This document shows, in pieces, positions 46,559-58,114 of a stretch of 64,000 nucleotides of DNA. The notes under the pieces were generated by a model that searched no databases, had not been told where the DNA came from, and was given only the letters and a program-made list of their open reading frames with translations. Position 1 is the stretch's first letter, and each line of letters begins with the position of its first letter. This DNA is from Aphidius gifuensis (lineage: Eukaryota > Arthropoda > Insecta > Hymenoptera > Braconidae), in assembly GCF_014905175.1 (NCBI RefSeq), contig NC_057789.1, forward strand, positions 14,188,876 through 14,252,875, given 5' to 3'. The position numbers and the translations under genes were made by a program.

Positions 46559-47555
46559 TTTTTCATAAAGTTTCCTAATATTCTTGATTTTTGTGTTTGC
46601 TTTTTGATCATAAATATTTAGATGTTTTTTGAAGAATAGAATTTATAATGAACAGCGTACGCAATTACTCACAAATTTAAACTTCTGGGCAGTTTTTGGA
46701 ATTGCTTTGATTGAGAAACATAGAAGTTCGTTCACACCATCAACAAATTAACTTGCTGCCATGAGATATACATACCCTGGTAGAAATATTTCTTCGCTGT
46801 TGGTCCGTTATTTTTTCGCCATTTCTACGCCTTTTCAACTTCCTTCCACCAGTCTCGAAAAATGACCCATATGGAGAAATGGTAGAAATATATACCTCTT
46901 CTCCAACTTCTTTCCACCTCAATTTTATTCTGACCTATTATTCTGACCGATTCTGACTCTCTCCACTTTTCTTTACCTAAAATGTATTCCGAATAAAATA
47001 AACGATTTAATAATTTGGTTTTTTTTTTATAGCAAAGCTTGATACAATAGAATTTTAAATTATAAAAATCATTTATTTTTATCGTCATTATCATATTTTA
47101 AATAAATTTTTAAAAATTAGCGAGGGATGAGGTTACCTCTATTTTATATATATTAGGCTCGATAGTTTTTTTGCGCTTTCATTTTTTTTTTTTTTCGGTA
47201 TTATTATTTTTTTTCTCACATTTGATACGAGGCACTACCGTGCCTCTCGATATCCAGATTCGACAGATTTTTTATTATTACTCTTCATGAAACGAAAAAA
47301 AGACGTTCCATAAAATTCGACATACAAAAGTATTTTTATTATTTTTCACCAATTCAAGGGGCGTGGCTGGACAGAATCTTCTATAGGCGTGCGCTCTTTT
47401 GTACAAGGCTGACATGCTTAAAGTTCAATAAGATATAACAATTTGATCGTAATAATACAATAATACAACAGAAACTTACACGATTTTTTCTTATTTTTCT
47501 TATAATTATTAAAGGAATATTAATTCCATTAGAAAAATATTGATAGAGGTAATGC
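46559..47555. other. Unassigned stretch
   Basis: Includes a pyrimidine-rich zone (about 46790-46980) with TGGTAGAAATAT motifs in direct repeat. A GC-richer patch is at 47225-47410. No gene or clear element. Confidence 0.3.
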
Positions 47556-47560
47556 TTTCA

Positions 47561-48512
47561 CACAGTAAAAAAAAAAAATGTACAAAAAATGTAAATGTTA
47601 AAATATAATGTCAAATTTTTAACATTTTTTAAAGTGTAGAGTTTATTCCCGGGAATGGAAATTTAACATTCTTTCATCTTTAACATGTGAAAAAATGTAA
47701 AAATTAGAAAAAATGTAAATTTGACATTTAAAAAAATGTCGATTTATTTCACACATAAAATTAACACTTAAAAAAATGTTGAATTTTGAATTTGACATTT
47801 TTCAAATATTAAAATCTAGTTGAGAGATGACCGCTAGGTCTTGCGAGTTACATCAATTATTTTCCCTCGCTTCTACCAGTTAACGACGCCAAATAAAACT
47901 TTGTGTTACGGAAATAAGTTTAATACATATTATAATAATAAATAATATAATTAAAAAAGTAACAAAACATAAGTTATTCTTCAGTTCATCTTTTTTTTTT
48001 GTTTCATCGAGATCATATCCATTCGGAATAAATGTTTATTTACTTTTTATTATCAATATGTCATACCTAACCTATGATTTTGCTCGTTTGAGTCAATTTT
48101 TTTCTTATATTTTACATCTTTTTTATTACAAATAAATTTATTTAGTGAATATTGATACTATTATTAATAGTTTGTGTGATTGTTTGTAATTTTATCATTA
48201 AGAAAAGATTGAAATAAATAATTTGAAACATAATCATATCCATATGCATATTTTCTTCAAGACAATTTACATTTTTTTAAATGACAAACTTTTAACATTT
48301 TTTTGGATGTCAAAATTCGTCTACACTTTTTAAAATGTTAAATTTTCAACATTTTTTTAAATGTTAAATTTTAACATTGTTTCAAATGTTAATTTTTAAC
48401 ATTTTTTTTAATAATAATTTTTTAACACTTAAAAAAATGTTGAATTTAACATTTAAAAAAGCGATTTTGACATCCAAAAAATGTTAAATTGTACATTTTT
48501 TTTTTTACTATG
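47561..48512. mobile_element. Inverted-repeat element with AACATTTTTT motifs
   Basis: The left end CACAGTAAAAAAAAAAAATG and right end CATTTTTTTTTTTACTATG are near reverse complements. Both arms consist of AAAAATGTTAAAT / AACATTTTTT motifs. The centre (47820-48200) is not repetitive and is shared with a diverged copy at 50.5-51.0 kb. Confidence 0.7.
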
Positions 48513-48974
48513 AATTATTAGTCATTTTATTGAAACTGATAATTGAACAGATAACTATATAGTTTATATAAAATGTAATAAAAGGTGATAAATAACTTCA
48601 GCATGAGAGGCAGTTATGCAGTTTGAAGAAGTTATTTTTATCATTTTTTGAAAGTTAAATTCTTGATAGCGTTTTCGGTGTTGAAATTGAAGTCCACCTG
48701 CTTCAGTAATGTTATAAAAATTTTAAATACAGAAAAAGTCTTGAGGCCTGAAAAAATATGAAAAATGTATTGAAAATATAGAAAAAGGCTTGAAAAAGTA
48801 CAAATTAGAAGACAAGAGTATTATTTTGATTGACGCCCTTAATTTCGGTCTAGAAAAAGTCCTGATATTCAGGACATGGTATTTTTTTTGTTAAGGCATT
48901 TGAATTTGGTCTGAAAAAAGTATTTGTATTCAAGACTTTTTCTCAGATACGTTCCCGTGAAGAAGAATACAATA

Positions 48975-49251
48975 TGGCTGAGCAATGGTCCAAGCCTGGC
49001 AAAATGTTGCCAGACTTGGTTGATGCTCAACCCAGGCCTGGGATTGACACCAATTTAAGCTTGGCTACCAAGCCTTGGCTTAACCATCTATTTCTAGTCT
49101 TGGTCACCCAAAAATTCACCAAGACTCGGCCGATGAATGGCTCGATAAAAGCTGGCCACCTCTTCTTTAACCAATGGTCGGCCAAGTATTGGCATACAAG
49201 CCTTGGTAAGCAAATAACCAGCCAAGAGTAAGCCAAGCCTTGGCCCATGGA
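48975..49251. repeat. GC-rich block with repeated CCAAGCCTTGG motifs
   Basis: Markedly higher GC than all surroundings, with GCCAAGCCTTGGC, AAGCCTTGG and GCCAGACTTGG motifs in both directions. It continues after the hAT-type element at 50033-50110 (GCCAAGCATTGG, AGTCTTGGCGATTCC). Open frames cross it on both strands (for example 48974-49231 + and 49027-49305 -), as expected for a palindromic GC-rich repeat. I take it as another MITE, not a gene. Confidence 0.5.
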
Positions 49252-49259
49252 TGGTGCAC

Positions 49260-50024
49260 TAGAGATGCACACGAGACGAGACCTGCAGTCTTTGCACTTT
49301 CTCACCTCGTCTCGAGTTTGCGAGATGAGACCGAGATTGACAATTTTTCAGGCGAGACGAGACCAAGACTATACTAGCATTAGCCTGAGACTGCTCACGA
49401 GAGTCTGACCGTGTCGTCGATATTATCAAATTCGGTTTTCTTAATTTTTTTCATATATAAAATGAATAAAAATTAAATTGAAATCCAACTTAACTCAAAA
49501 AAATAATGGTCAATTATATTTTAATTTAGACTTACGAAATAAATAAAGAACATCTTAATTATATATGTTTAAATCAAAGTATAACTAATCATTTTTTTTT
49601 TAAATTTAAACTTGATTTATTTATTCAATTTATATTCAGTACAATCGATACGTTTTTTTTTAGTTCAAATAAATGCAATATTCATTGTTTATTAGTAATT
49701 GAAAAAAAACTAAAAGAGTTCGTTATAAAAAAATACTCATACGTTATAAAAGAATATAAAAGAAAAAAAAAATTTTTATATCCATATATTACAAGAATGT
49801 ATATATTTAAAAATGTTGTATTGATGATAAAAAAAAAAAAAATTACGTTCGTTCACTTTATATATTCACAGCCAAGACTCGACGAGACTCTGATTTTTTT
49901 TACTTGAGACGGGGCTCTGATTTTTTTAGCCGAGACGAGACCGAGACGAGACTGTTGTTTAGGTCATTTTTCGAGACCAAGACGAGACTCGATCAAATCT
50001 CGTCTCGTCTCGTGTGCATCTCTA
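49260..50024. mobile_element. hAT-type MITE, TAGAGATGCACACGAGACG ends
   Basis: The left tip TAGAGATGCACACGAGACGA and right tip TCGTCTCGTGTGCATCTCTA are exact reverse complements. TAGAGATGCAC-like tips are common in hAT elements. The 8-bp flanks are TGGTGCAC and TGGCACAC (6 of 8 identical), acceptable for a drifted duplication. The subterminal arms are CGAGACGAGAC-rich and the centre is A/T-rich and non-coding. Confidence 0.75.
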
Positions 50025-50484
50025 TGGCACACGATTAGCTGCCAAGCATTGGATGCCATTATTGGGACAAGACTTTGCCGTGTTGTAAGTCTTGGCGATT
50101 CCGTGACAAGGGTTGTAAACATTAAAAAGTAGCGAAAAAGTCTTGAAATTCCGTACCTTTTCGGAATAATTTCCAAAAGTCTTATTTTTCCATACTTTTA
50201 AAGTCTTATTTGAAGTCTTAATTTTCAAGACTTCTTCTATACCTAAAATCTTTTTCCTGAAAAGTTACAATTTAAATATTGATTGATCAAGTCTTTGTCA
50301 AGTTTAGTTCGGGCCTGCCTTATTACAGATGATTTGAAGTTTTCGTGATGCTATCTCGATCAAAACTTCGTTAGGCATCCTGAGTTAGGGCAACATTGAT
50401 GGAGTATTTATTGATCAAGATTTAAATCCGAATCAGGCTAGTCTGGAGAGATTTCTAGTCAGGTGGGTAGAGCAGTAACGCACG

Positions 50485-51000
50485 TATATTTGACTATACC
50501 GTAAATGTGAAAATTAGAAAAAATCGTAATTGTGACATCTAAAAAAAGTCAATTTATTTTAAACATAGAATTAAAACTTAAAATATATCAAATTTTAAAT
50601 TTGACATTTTGAAAATGTTAAAAATTAGTTGAGACTCGGTCTCGCGAGTTGCATTCATCATATAATTGTGTTACCGAAAAAAGGTCAATCTATATTATAC
50701 ATGTAGAAAAAAATAATATAATTAAAAAAGTTACAAAACATGAGTTATTCTTCAGTTTATCTGGAATAAAAAATCATTCTCTTTTTATTATCAGTATATC
50801 ATACCTAACCTATGAATAAGCTCATTTGTGTCAATTTTTTTTTATATAATATCCATTTTATTACAAATAAATTCATTCTATTCATATTAATATTCATATT
50901 ATTATTAATAGTTCTCGTGATTATTTGTCAATTTATAATTAAAGAAGAACTGAAATAAATAATTTGAAACATAATCATATTTTTTTCAAAATATTTTTAT
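50485..51000. repeat. Diverged direct copy of the 47.6-kb element
   Basis: Matches about 47690-48200, through AATTTGACATTTT, the TAGTTGAGACTCGGTCTCGCG region and the ATACCTAACCTATGAAT region. The ends are lost. Confidence 0.6.
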
Positions 51001-51575
51001 TTAACGTCGCATCAACATCCAGGGTTATTGGCGACGAATAATCATATTTATATGCATATGTTTTTCTAGACATTGTTTTTTGAATATCTTTTGATTATTA
51101 GATGAATTAACATTTATTTATTTTATTAGCTATTACTAAATTCAGTAAACTCCGAGTAGATAAATGGTAGGAAGAGTTAAACCACTGATATGTGTTTAGT
51201 TTACTGACTGAAAAATCTAATGCTGTTTATACTTGCAGGTTTCTTTTAACTTTATAAAAGTTCTTTCGAATAAATAAATATCAAGAAAACACTTGTACAC
51301 GTGCTTACTCCATATCCCTCTTCCGGCCGCTTTTTTATATATACGTCGTCTTTCAGTTAGATGATATGAAGCACTAGTGTGCCAGCCATAAAAGAAGAAA
51401 CTATTAACAAAATTGTTTTTGAACGATACTAATTCAAGATTATATATCATATCCGGTAGAAATTTATTGCTGCGACAAGCAGAGCACAAATAAAAAAAGA
51501 TGTGCTGTTTTTACAAAGAATTTTCCATAAAACATGCAGCAGAATAAGATCATTTTTTTCGGATAAATATAAGGA
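51001..51575. other. Unassigned stretch
   Basis: No gene recognised; a 90-codon minus-strand open frame at 51217-51489 has no notable features. Confidence 0.3.

Positions 51576-51638
<63 letters not shown>
51576..51638. repeat. (TAA)n microsatellite
   Basis: About 21 perfect TAA triplets. The poly-leucine open frame on the other strand is an artefact of this repeat. Confidence 0.95.
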
Positions 51639-52776
51639 CCGATCAAAATTCTGTATCTAAAAAAGGAACGAATACCTATATGTATATAGGATTAGAGTCT
51701 CTTGTACCCAAATATGTAGATGGACTAGACATTATGTGAGCTGCATTTTGCCACGGCGCCATGACACTGGAGACTTCTCATCTATCTTTTCTTATACAAT
51801 TTATGACTTGGTACATCTGTCGAATGAAATTGGAGTGCCTCACCACGCACTTGTTAAAACGTTATCGCAAGAAAATATTTTTTAACCAAAATCTATACAC
51901 AAATCCAATGATAGACTTTTTGCCGTAATTTTTTTTGTTTTCGTCTTTTGCAGAACGTTATTACTACCTTTCAATCGATTATTCGTTCGATTTTATCTCC
52001 AATTATATAATAACAATATATTTTCATCGTTATGATATTATATATTATATATTTTGTCAGCTCATTTTTATGTTTATCAAATATTGATTAAAAATGCATT
52101 TGAAAAAAATGCTCGTAACCAGAAGACCTCTAACTTTTATGCTTACGACATAAGCTCTTTCGTTACTTTTTGTTTGTTCAAACATTTGAAGTTCGTAAGA
52201 ACTTCTGAAAATTTTGAAAGAAAATTCTTGAAAGTGATATAGGGTAACTTCAAAAGTGGCTGACACATGCATACATACTAGATTAGTTAAAAAAGATTCT
52301 GCAATTTATAGAAAAAGTTTTACTGCTACTGCAGGTGTGGTACATTTTAGCTGCCGTACTCGTGTAGGGATTGTCGAGAGAAACTACATAGCTGACACGA
52401 CATAAGAAAAATTAGAACGTACAGCAAAACGAAATTCCTTAGTTTGTAAACTGTTAAAATGAAATAAAAGAATGTTACTGCAACAGTCGGGATTCTTCAT
52501 GAAGTTTGTACCTATTTCGTTTCACTTTATTATTCTTCAATTAATTTTTAAAACTAACCACTTTTTGGGAGGCCCATATATCGAAAGTCCAGTTGAGGTT
52601 TTAGATATTCGGTTAGCCATTTTACGAAAAATATACACAGCTTGTCGCTTGACCAAAATCTACAGATTGATAGAAGATTAAAAAGATAAAATGTTGATAA
52701 TAAAATTAATAGGACTTTGAGACGTTTCTTATATGTATGAAGCTAAGCGCCCACTATATAGCACGGTGGTGTTGTT
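51639..52776. other. Unassigned stretch
   Basis: Contains several open frames of 60-70 codons (52054-52242, 52472-52681) without recognisable domains. The DNA is more complex than average here, so unidentified exons cannot be excluded. Confidence 0.3.
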
Positions 52777-52780
52777 TTAA

Positions 52781-52950
52781 GGTTTTTTCTAAATGGATTT
52801 CCCGTAATTTAATTTTCGATATTTTTTGTCAATTGTTTAAATAGAATAATTATCTATATTTAGTGGAATTATTTTATAATTTTTCTTTGCGTCAAAATCC
52901 AGATAATTAGTGTCAAAGTTGACAACTTTAACACGCAAGGATAGGGAATA
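52781..52950. repeat. Fragment of the TTAA-flanked family
   Basis: Starts GGTTTTTTCTAAATGG right after TTAA (52777-52780). It contains AGTGTCAAAGTTGACAACTT and a CACGCAAGGATAGGG segment, the reverse complement of 15715-15830. The right end is missing. Confidence 0.58.
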
Positions 52951-53109
52951 TTGGTTGGTTTACGCTTGTATTTGATAAATCTTGTATGATAAATTTACAT
53001 TGTCAATTGTTGTTATACCATTTCGTGCGGTTGTTGTTGATAAATTTTTGATGTGTAAACATCTTTAGGCGCGGGTTGGGTTAGAGTAAAAGGAAAAAAC
53101 ATAGAGTTT

Positions 53110-53415
53110 AGACGTCAGATCCGGTAACGGATCTGGGCAGGAATCCATTTTCTGTTTGCGTTTTTACATGGCTGCCATAATTCTAAACATGGCTGCCGTA
53201 ATTTTAAACATGGCGCCTCCATGATCCAAGCTTTGAACACTAGATACACTACACACACATTACACACAACTACATTTTTCAGTGATATTTTGGCAATATA
53301 TAGTAATTTCGAGTGATTTAAACGCGCGTGTGAATTAAACATTGTCGAGCGGGTGGATTAAATCACGGAGGCGCCATGTTTAGAATTATGGCAGCCATGT
53401 AAAAACGCAAACTTT
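53110..53415. mobile_element. Foldback element with ACATGGCTGCCAT arms
   Basis: The left arm at about 53153-53225 (GTTTGCGTTTTTACATGGCT, then ATAATTCTAAACATGG and GGCGCCTCCATG) is mirrored at 53367-53412 (GGAGGCGCCATGTTTAGAAT, then CAGCCATGTAAAAACGCAAA). A second partial duplication of ACATGGCTGCC lies in the left arm. A small perfect hairpin GATCCGGTAACGGATC is at 53118-53133. Non-coding. Confidence 0.68.
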
Positions 53416-53980
53416 TGCGTGTCGTGAGTTCGCACCCTCAGTCTACATTGCACCTTGCAGCGCCATGGTAATCGGTCGGTAACCGTTACCATCAGCCGTT
53501 CTGTAGTATAGATGAATTTAAATGCGCGTATTTATATATTTAATTTATTTATTATTATATATATATATATGCGCCGTTGTATATATTAATATACAAGTAT
53601 TTTATTTGTATTTATTAGTTATACTTGCATTTGTTAGGCGAAGTAAAATTCATATTGTACATATATATACATGCATATGCAAGTATTTTTCATTTACAAG
53701 ATTAATATACCTATTATTATTGTTTATATAAAATAATATTTCCTAAATACAAAACATAATATTGAATTATTATACAATAATAATTTATTTATAATATTGA
53801 CTAATTTTATGTTTTAAAAAAAGAGAAATAGACATTGATGACTGATGTGCTAGTTTGAAAGAGAAAATTATTATTGTAATTGTACAGAAGAATTTCAGAA
53901 GATATTATCATAACCGAGACAACATGTTTTTTTATTCGGTTTTTATAGAAACTTTTCTCACGATTACGGGAAAAATACGG
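53416..53980. other. Unassigned stretch
   Basis: Includes a TA-rich microsatellite near 53555-53570. No gene. Confidence 0.3.
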
Positions 53981-53984
53981 AAAA

Positions 53985-55139
53985 AATTCCTACGAATGCG
54001 CAGTGGTTAAAAATGGAGTTGAAATATGGAAAAAACGGCTATTTATCGGTTATAAATCGTGTAGTTATTGAAATAACGATTAATTCTCGAATTTAATAAT
54101 GGCCATCAATGAATCTCGTCAAGTAAAAAAAAAAGTCAACATAAATTCGATATCGCGAATAGTTTTCGAGTTATAATAACTTATATATTTCGATATATTA
54201 AGTTTTTTTTTTTAATATTAATAAAGGCAATCGATAAAACTCGCCAAGCTAAAAAAAAAGCCCAATAAAAATTTTTATATCTCGAATAGTTATCAAATTA
54301 TCGATATTTTTTTTAAAATGTATACAATTTTTTTTTCTCAAAAAAAAAAGTCGAAATTTTTGTTTTTTTTTTCAAAAAAACTGCTAATTATTGATTGTCG
54401 CGTATTGTTAAGCACGAATATATATTTTTTTTCGAAAATAATGAATATATCCAAGTTTTTTTTACTTGGTCGCTAGGTTTTTTACTTAGCTATATTTTTT
54501 ACTTAGCTATATTTTTTGCTTAGCTACATCTTTTCCTTAGCTACATCTTTTCCTTAGCTATATTTTTTGCTTAGCTATTTTTTTTACTTAGCTATATTTT
54601 TTACTTAGCTATATTTATAGCCAAACACACAATACCTACATAATTCTACCAGCTATATCTTTTACTTAGCTATATTTTTTACTTAGCTATATTTTTTACT
54701 TAGCTATATTTTTTACTTAGCTATATTTTTTACTTAGCTTTATTTTTTTACTTAGCTCTATTATATTATCAATTATGAAAAAAATTATCATTAACATTAG
54801 AAAGATATCGATAATTCGAAAACTATTCGCGCGATCAAAAAATTGTATTCGATTTTTTTTTCTCCTTGATGAGTTTAATCGACTTCCATTATTAAATGAA
54901 TAAATAAAAAAAAATCGATATATCGAAATTTTAAAAAATATTATAACTTGAAAACTATTCGAGATATGAAATTTTTTTAAAAACATTTTCTTCTCCCCGA
55001 CGATCTCTATTGATTGCCATTATTAAATTTGAGAATAATTCGTTATTTCAATAACTATACGACATATAACCGATAAATAGCCGTTTTTTTCATATTTCAA
55101 CTTCATTTTTAACCACTTTGCGCATTCGTAGGAATTTTT
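53985..55139. mobile_element. Large foldback element, arms about 300 bp or more
   Basis: The left end AAAATTCCTACGAATGCGCA and right end GCGCATTCGTAGGAATTTTT are reverse complements. Pairing continues through GCTATTTATCGGTTATA, AATAACGATTAATTCTC and GCCATCAATGAATC-type sequence. Further in, the arms are degenerate (CGATATATCGAAATT motifs). The centre is a tandem array (see 54470-54765). The borders are approximate. Confidence 0.75.
54470..54765. repeat. Tandem array of TTTTTTACTTAGCTATA units
   Basis: About fifteen copies of a 16-18-base unit (ACTTAGCTATATTTTTT), including variants CCTTAGCTACATCTTTT near 54530. It is interrupted at about 54618-54650 by unrelated sequence. The unit contains the same TTAGCTA core as the hairpin arrays elsewhere in the window. 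Confidence 0.88.
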
Positions 55140-55510
55140 CGTAGAAACACGCCGAAGATGTTTACACATAATAAACCCGCGAGTCTAGATGGCTCACAAA
55201 ATTTTTTTTTTTATATAATTCATACATCCATTACCGTTATTTTCAAGTGCAAAACGTCTATTATAATTTTCAATCGTTACCCGTGAAGGTACTAATAAAT
55301 GATTTCATGATGATAAATGCGTTTTTCATGAGTTGGTCTTCATCTTGGTTTATTTCTAATTTTTTTACGATAATTTTTGATTGATAAATTATTTTTTTTT
55401 AGGCAAGTACGTAAATGTTTATGTAAGTGTAAATGATTATGAACTTGATAATATTTTATTGATCATGGCAATAGTCAACAACGATTGTTAGTTGGACTTC
55501 TAATAAATCT
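55140..55510. other. Unassigned stretch
   Basis: A/T-rich, with nothing recognisable. Confidence 0.3.
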
Positions 55511-55516
55511 ATGCCC

Positions 55517-56452
55517 CTGTAAAAAAAAAATAATTAGTTTTACTATAAAAAAAGAATTATTTTTACTATTTTTTCTGGTACTCGGGGACGTTTTCGAAAA
55601 AATAATAACATGTACTATGCACATAGTTAAATTTTTTATCCTAGTATAGTTTACAATGTTCCAATGGGAGAAGATACGATGTACCTTGTTAAGAAGTACT
55701 ATGTTGCATAGTCAAGTCTAGCGTTCGTTGAATCTACTATGTTGCATGGTGAGATTTGCGATGTTCAATAGTACATTTCATTATATTCTATTTGTATTTT
55801 CGATAAAAAAAAACAGAATTATTTGTTTATTTAAAAAGAAACTTTAAATTATTTATAATAATTATTATTATGCTTATACATGTTTCTCAACTTGGCTATT
55901 TCTTGACCTAACTCGGGATTCGAACCCAGGTTTCTGGATTTGAACTCCGATCGTTTACCCAAATTGCCATTCAGGTATAAAACAGTAGAAGAATCAAAAA
56001 TGTCTATATATATTTATTCTCTTTTATTCCCTTCTTTCATGCTAGCATAGTGAAACTAACTACAGACCTAATAACTTTTACCATTTTGTATATAGTAACA
56101 ACTACGAGTTGCATAGCACATTTTAAAGGTTTCCATAGTACGGTTCGTTTTCCAAATGTACCCTCTCACGGTCATGGTGAATTTAAACACACAACATAGT
56201 AAAAAGTAACAAGTTTATGGTTGTTCGTATCATTGGTATAGTGAAGACTATCTATTGAACAAGTAAAGTCTACTAAAACCATAATAAAAACCGGTTTTAC
56301 CTCAGCAGAGTAGTTTTTACTATGTTACTATCGTAAAATTTAAAATGCACATCGTAAAAAAAATTATAAAAAATAATATGTTGAACCATATTTCCGAAAA
56401 GGTCCCTCAGTACTATAGTAACATAGTAAAACTAATTATTTTTTTTTTACAG
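55517..56452. mobile_element. Inverted-repeat element with tRNA-like insert
   Basis: The left end CTGTAAAAAAAAAATAATTA and right end TAATTATTTTTTTTTTACAG are mirrored, followed inward by GTTTTACTAT / ATAGTAAAAC. CATAGTAC / GTACTATG motifs recur through both arms. A tRNA-like sequence lies near the middle of the left half at 55912-55977. No coding frame. Confidence 0.78.
55912..55977 (-). tRNA. tRNA-like sequence inside an inverted-repeat element
   Basis: Minus strand: ACCTGAATGGCAATTTGGGT (A-box-like), then GGAGTTCAAATCCAGAAACC, then TGGGTTCGAATCCCGAGTTA (strong B-box, T arm TGGG/CCCG). Two TTCRAATCC-like boxes occur, at the anticodon and T positions. Not a normal tRNA, but probably tRNA-derived. 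Confidence 0.48.
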
Positions 56453-56699
56453 TGTGTGATTTGCGTTTATTATCACGACGATTTTTATTATCATCATTCT
56501 ATAACAAATTAACGATAACGATATTATATGACAATATGGACATCAGTGTTGGGCTCATTTTATCCAGCCGTATTACACTGCTTCTATTTTCTTTGTCGTA
56601 TAATTCTTTTCATCCAAAAATCAGTAAGGAAGAAATTAAAAAAAAAAAATATATATATACATATATTTTTGGCAAATGGCTCAAGAGTGAATGTAAATT

Positions 56700-56840
56700 A
56701 CTTAATTTTTAGCTACATCGATTCCTTAGCAATTTGTCAAAATAAATTGAAAGACTTTCGGCAAATAACTAAGGAATTAATTTAGATTACCACATCATTT
56801 TTTTAGCTACATCAATACCTTAGCCATTTGCCGAAAGTAT
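56700..56840. repeat. Small CCTTAGCTA-type hairpin
   Basis: AGCTACATCGATTCCTTAGC, CGGCAAATAACTAAGGAATT and AGCTACATCAATACCTTAGC-type segments in alternating direction match the arrays at 59-60.6 kb. Confidence 0.6.
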
Positions 56841-56964
56841 TTCAATTTATACTTTTCGCAAATCTCTGACAAAACGCTACTAGGCTTGTTTTTTCTGAAA
56901 AGACGTGGCCTGTAAAAACCTTGTAGCTGTGGATTGAACAATACTTGTATACAAGGCTCATACA

Positions 56965-58110
56965 AGCTCACTGTTAAAAATTTCGACTGTGGTTTTACCA
57001 AAAAATCTTAGGAAGTTTTTTTCCTCTAGTCTTTGGTAAAATTACAATATTTTTATGGAAAATTACTATATCTTTTCGCATTGTGAAATTCCAAAAAATT
57101 TTTAGTAGTTTTTCCAAGATTTGTGGGATAAATTCATAATATGTCATATTTATTGATAAATTACAATATTTTCATGGAAATATTTGATCAAAAAAAATTG
57201 AAAAAAATAAATTTATAATTAACAATTTTTTGTTGACGCACAATTTTTTCTGTTACTACAGAGAAAAGAGAGAGAGAGAATTTCACATGGAGAAGGTTTT
57301 TTTAACTTCTAAATTACGCATCTATCAGGGTTCAAACGGCACAGTTTGGATTAGACGTAGTAGAGGGAACGCTTAAGACCGCTCGGCCACCAACGGGAAC
57401 GATGCTGACTACAATGTTCTGAAGTCCATAGCTTTAGCCAATCTTGAGACATGAGTAGGCCACATTTGGCGTCTTTTTTATCAATAAAAATATTTTATCA
57501 GTGTTTTAAAAAAAAAAATAATCATAATGTTAAAAATAATATAAAATAAATTTTTACTCAGAAAAAATATTTTTTTATTATAAGTACATGATTATAATTT
57601 TTATTATAATTTATACATGTATAAGACATCTCTATCATTACTCCATCACTAATATGAATGACAAGAGAAATTTATCTTTTGAAGTAGGATTTGGATATGC
57701 TTGTCAACATTTCCAGTCTGGTTTTGATGACGGGAAACAGAAAATTTTGATAAGAAATTATAAGATACAATTGCAAGTTCTTTTTGATCGAACTACAATA
57801 TTTTTATGCTTTTCTACTATAAAATAGTAATCTCAAATTACCGAATGTAGTTGGGAAGTTATCAACCCCTACTAAGAAATTAAAAAATTGGTGCAACTAC
57901 AATACTTTTATGGATTTTTACTATAAAATAGTAATCTCGATTCTCGAATCACCAAAGGTAGTTTCCAAACCCTAAAATATTCGTAAAACTACCATATAAT
58001 TGGTAAATTTACAATATTTTTTTTGGTATAATTACCAGAAAAGTAATCGTAATTTGGTATTTCGAAGAAAATTTGGAGTATTTACTGCAACTTGATTTGG
58101 TAAAAGGATA
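56965..58110. mobile_element. Inverted-repeat element with TTTGGTAAAATTACAATA motifs
   Basis: The left part (CACTGTTAAAAATTTCGACT, TGGTTTTACCAAAAAATC, GTAAAATTACAATATTTTTA) is mirrored on the right only in outline (GGTAATTTGGTATTTCG-type and TTGATTTGGTAAAAGG). A unit with ACTACAATATTTTTATGC / CTATAAAATAGTAATCTC repeats at about 57790 and 57900. It holds a tRNA-like sequence. The borders are uncertain. Confidence 0.45.
57321..57400 (-). tRNA. tRNA-like sequence, Ser/Leu-type D arm
   Basis: Minus strand: TTGGTGGCCGAGCGGTCTTA then AGCGTTCCC, a textbook Ser/Leu-type A-box and D arm. A CTACTACGTCTAATCC anticodon-like region follows, with a degenerate B-box near GCCGTTTGAACCCTG. The T stem does not pair well. 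Probably a decayed tRNA-derived sequence. Confidence 0.45.
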
Positions 58111-58114
58111 AAAA

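Larger units (their letters stand above)
48713..50258. mobile_element. Diverged relative of the CCCGGGAT element, interrupted
   Basis: The left part (TATAAAAATTTTAAATACAG, AAAAAGTCTTGAGGCCTGAA, AAAAAGTCCTGATATTCAGG) and right part (AGTCTTGAAATTCCGTACCT, ACCTAAAATCTTTTTCC) match 42886-44864. The middle holds a GC-rich CCAAGCCTTGG block, and inside that the hAT-type element at 49260-50024. Confidence 0.68.

Noticed and set aside
48974..49305. Overlapping open frames on both strands in a GC-rich block
   Set aside because: The block is a palindromic CCAAGCCTTGG repeat; both strands are open for that reason.
51464..51646. Poly-leucine peptide
   Set aside because: Translation of a (TAA)n microsatellite.
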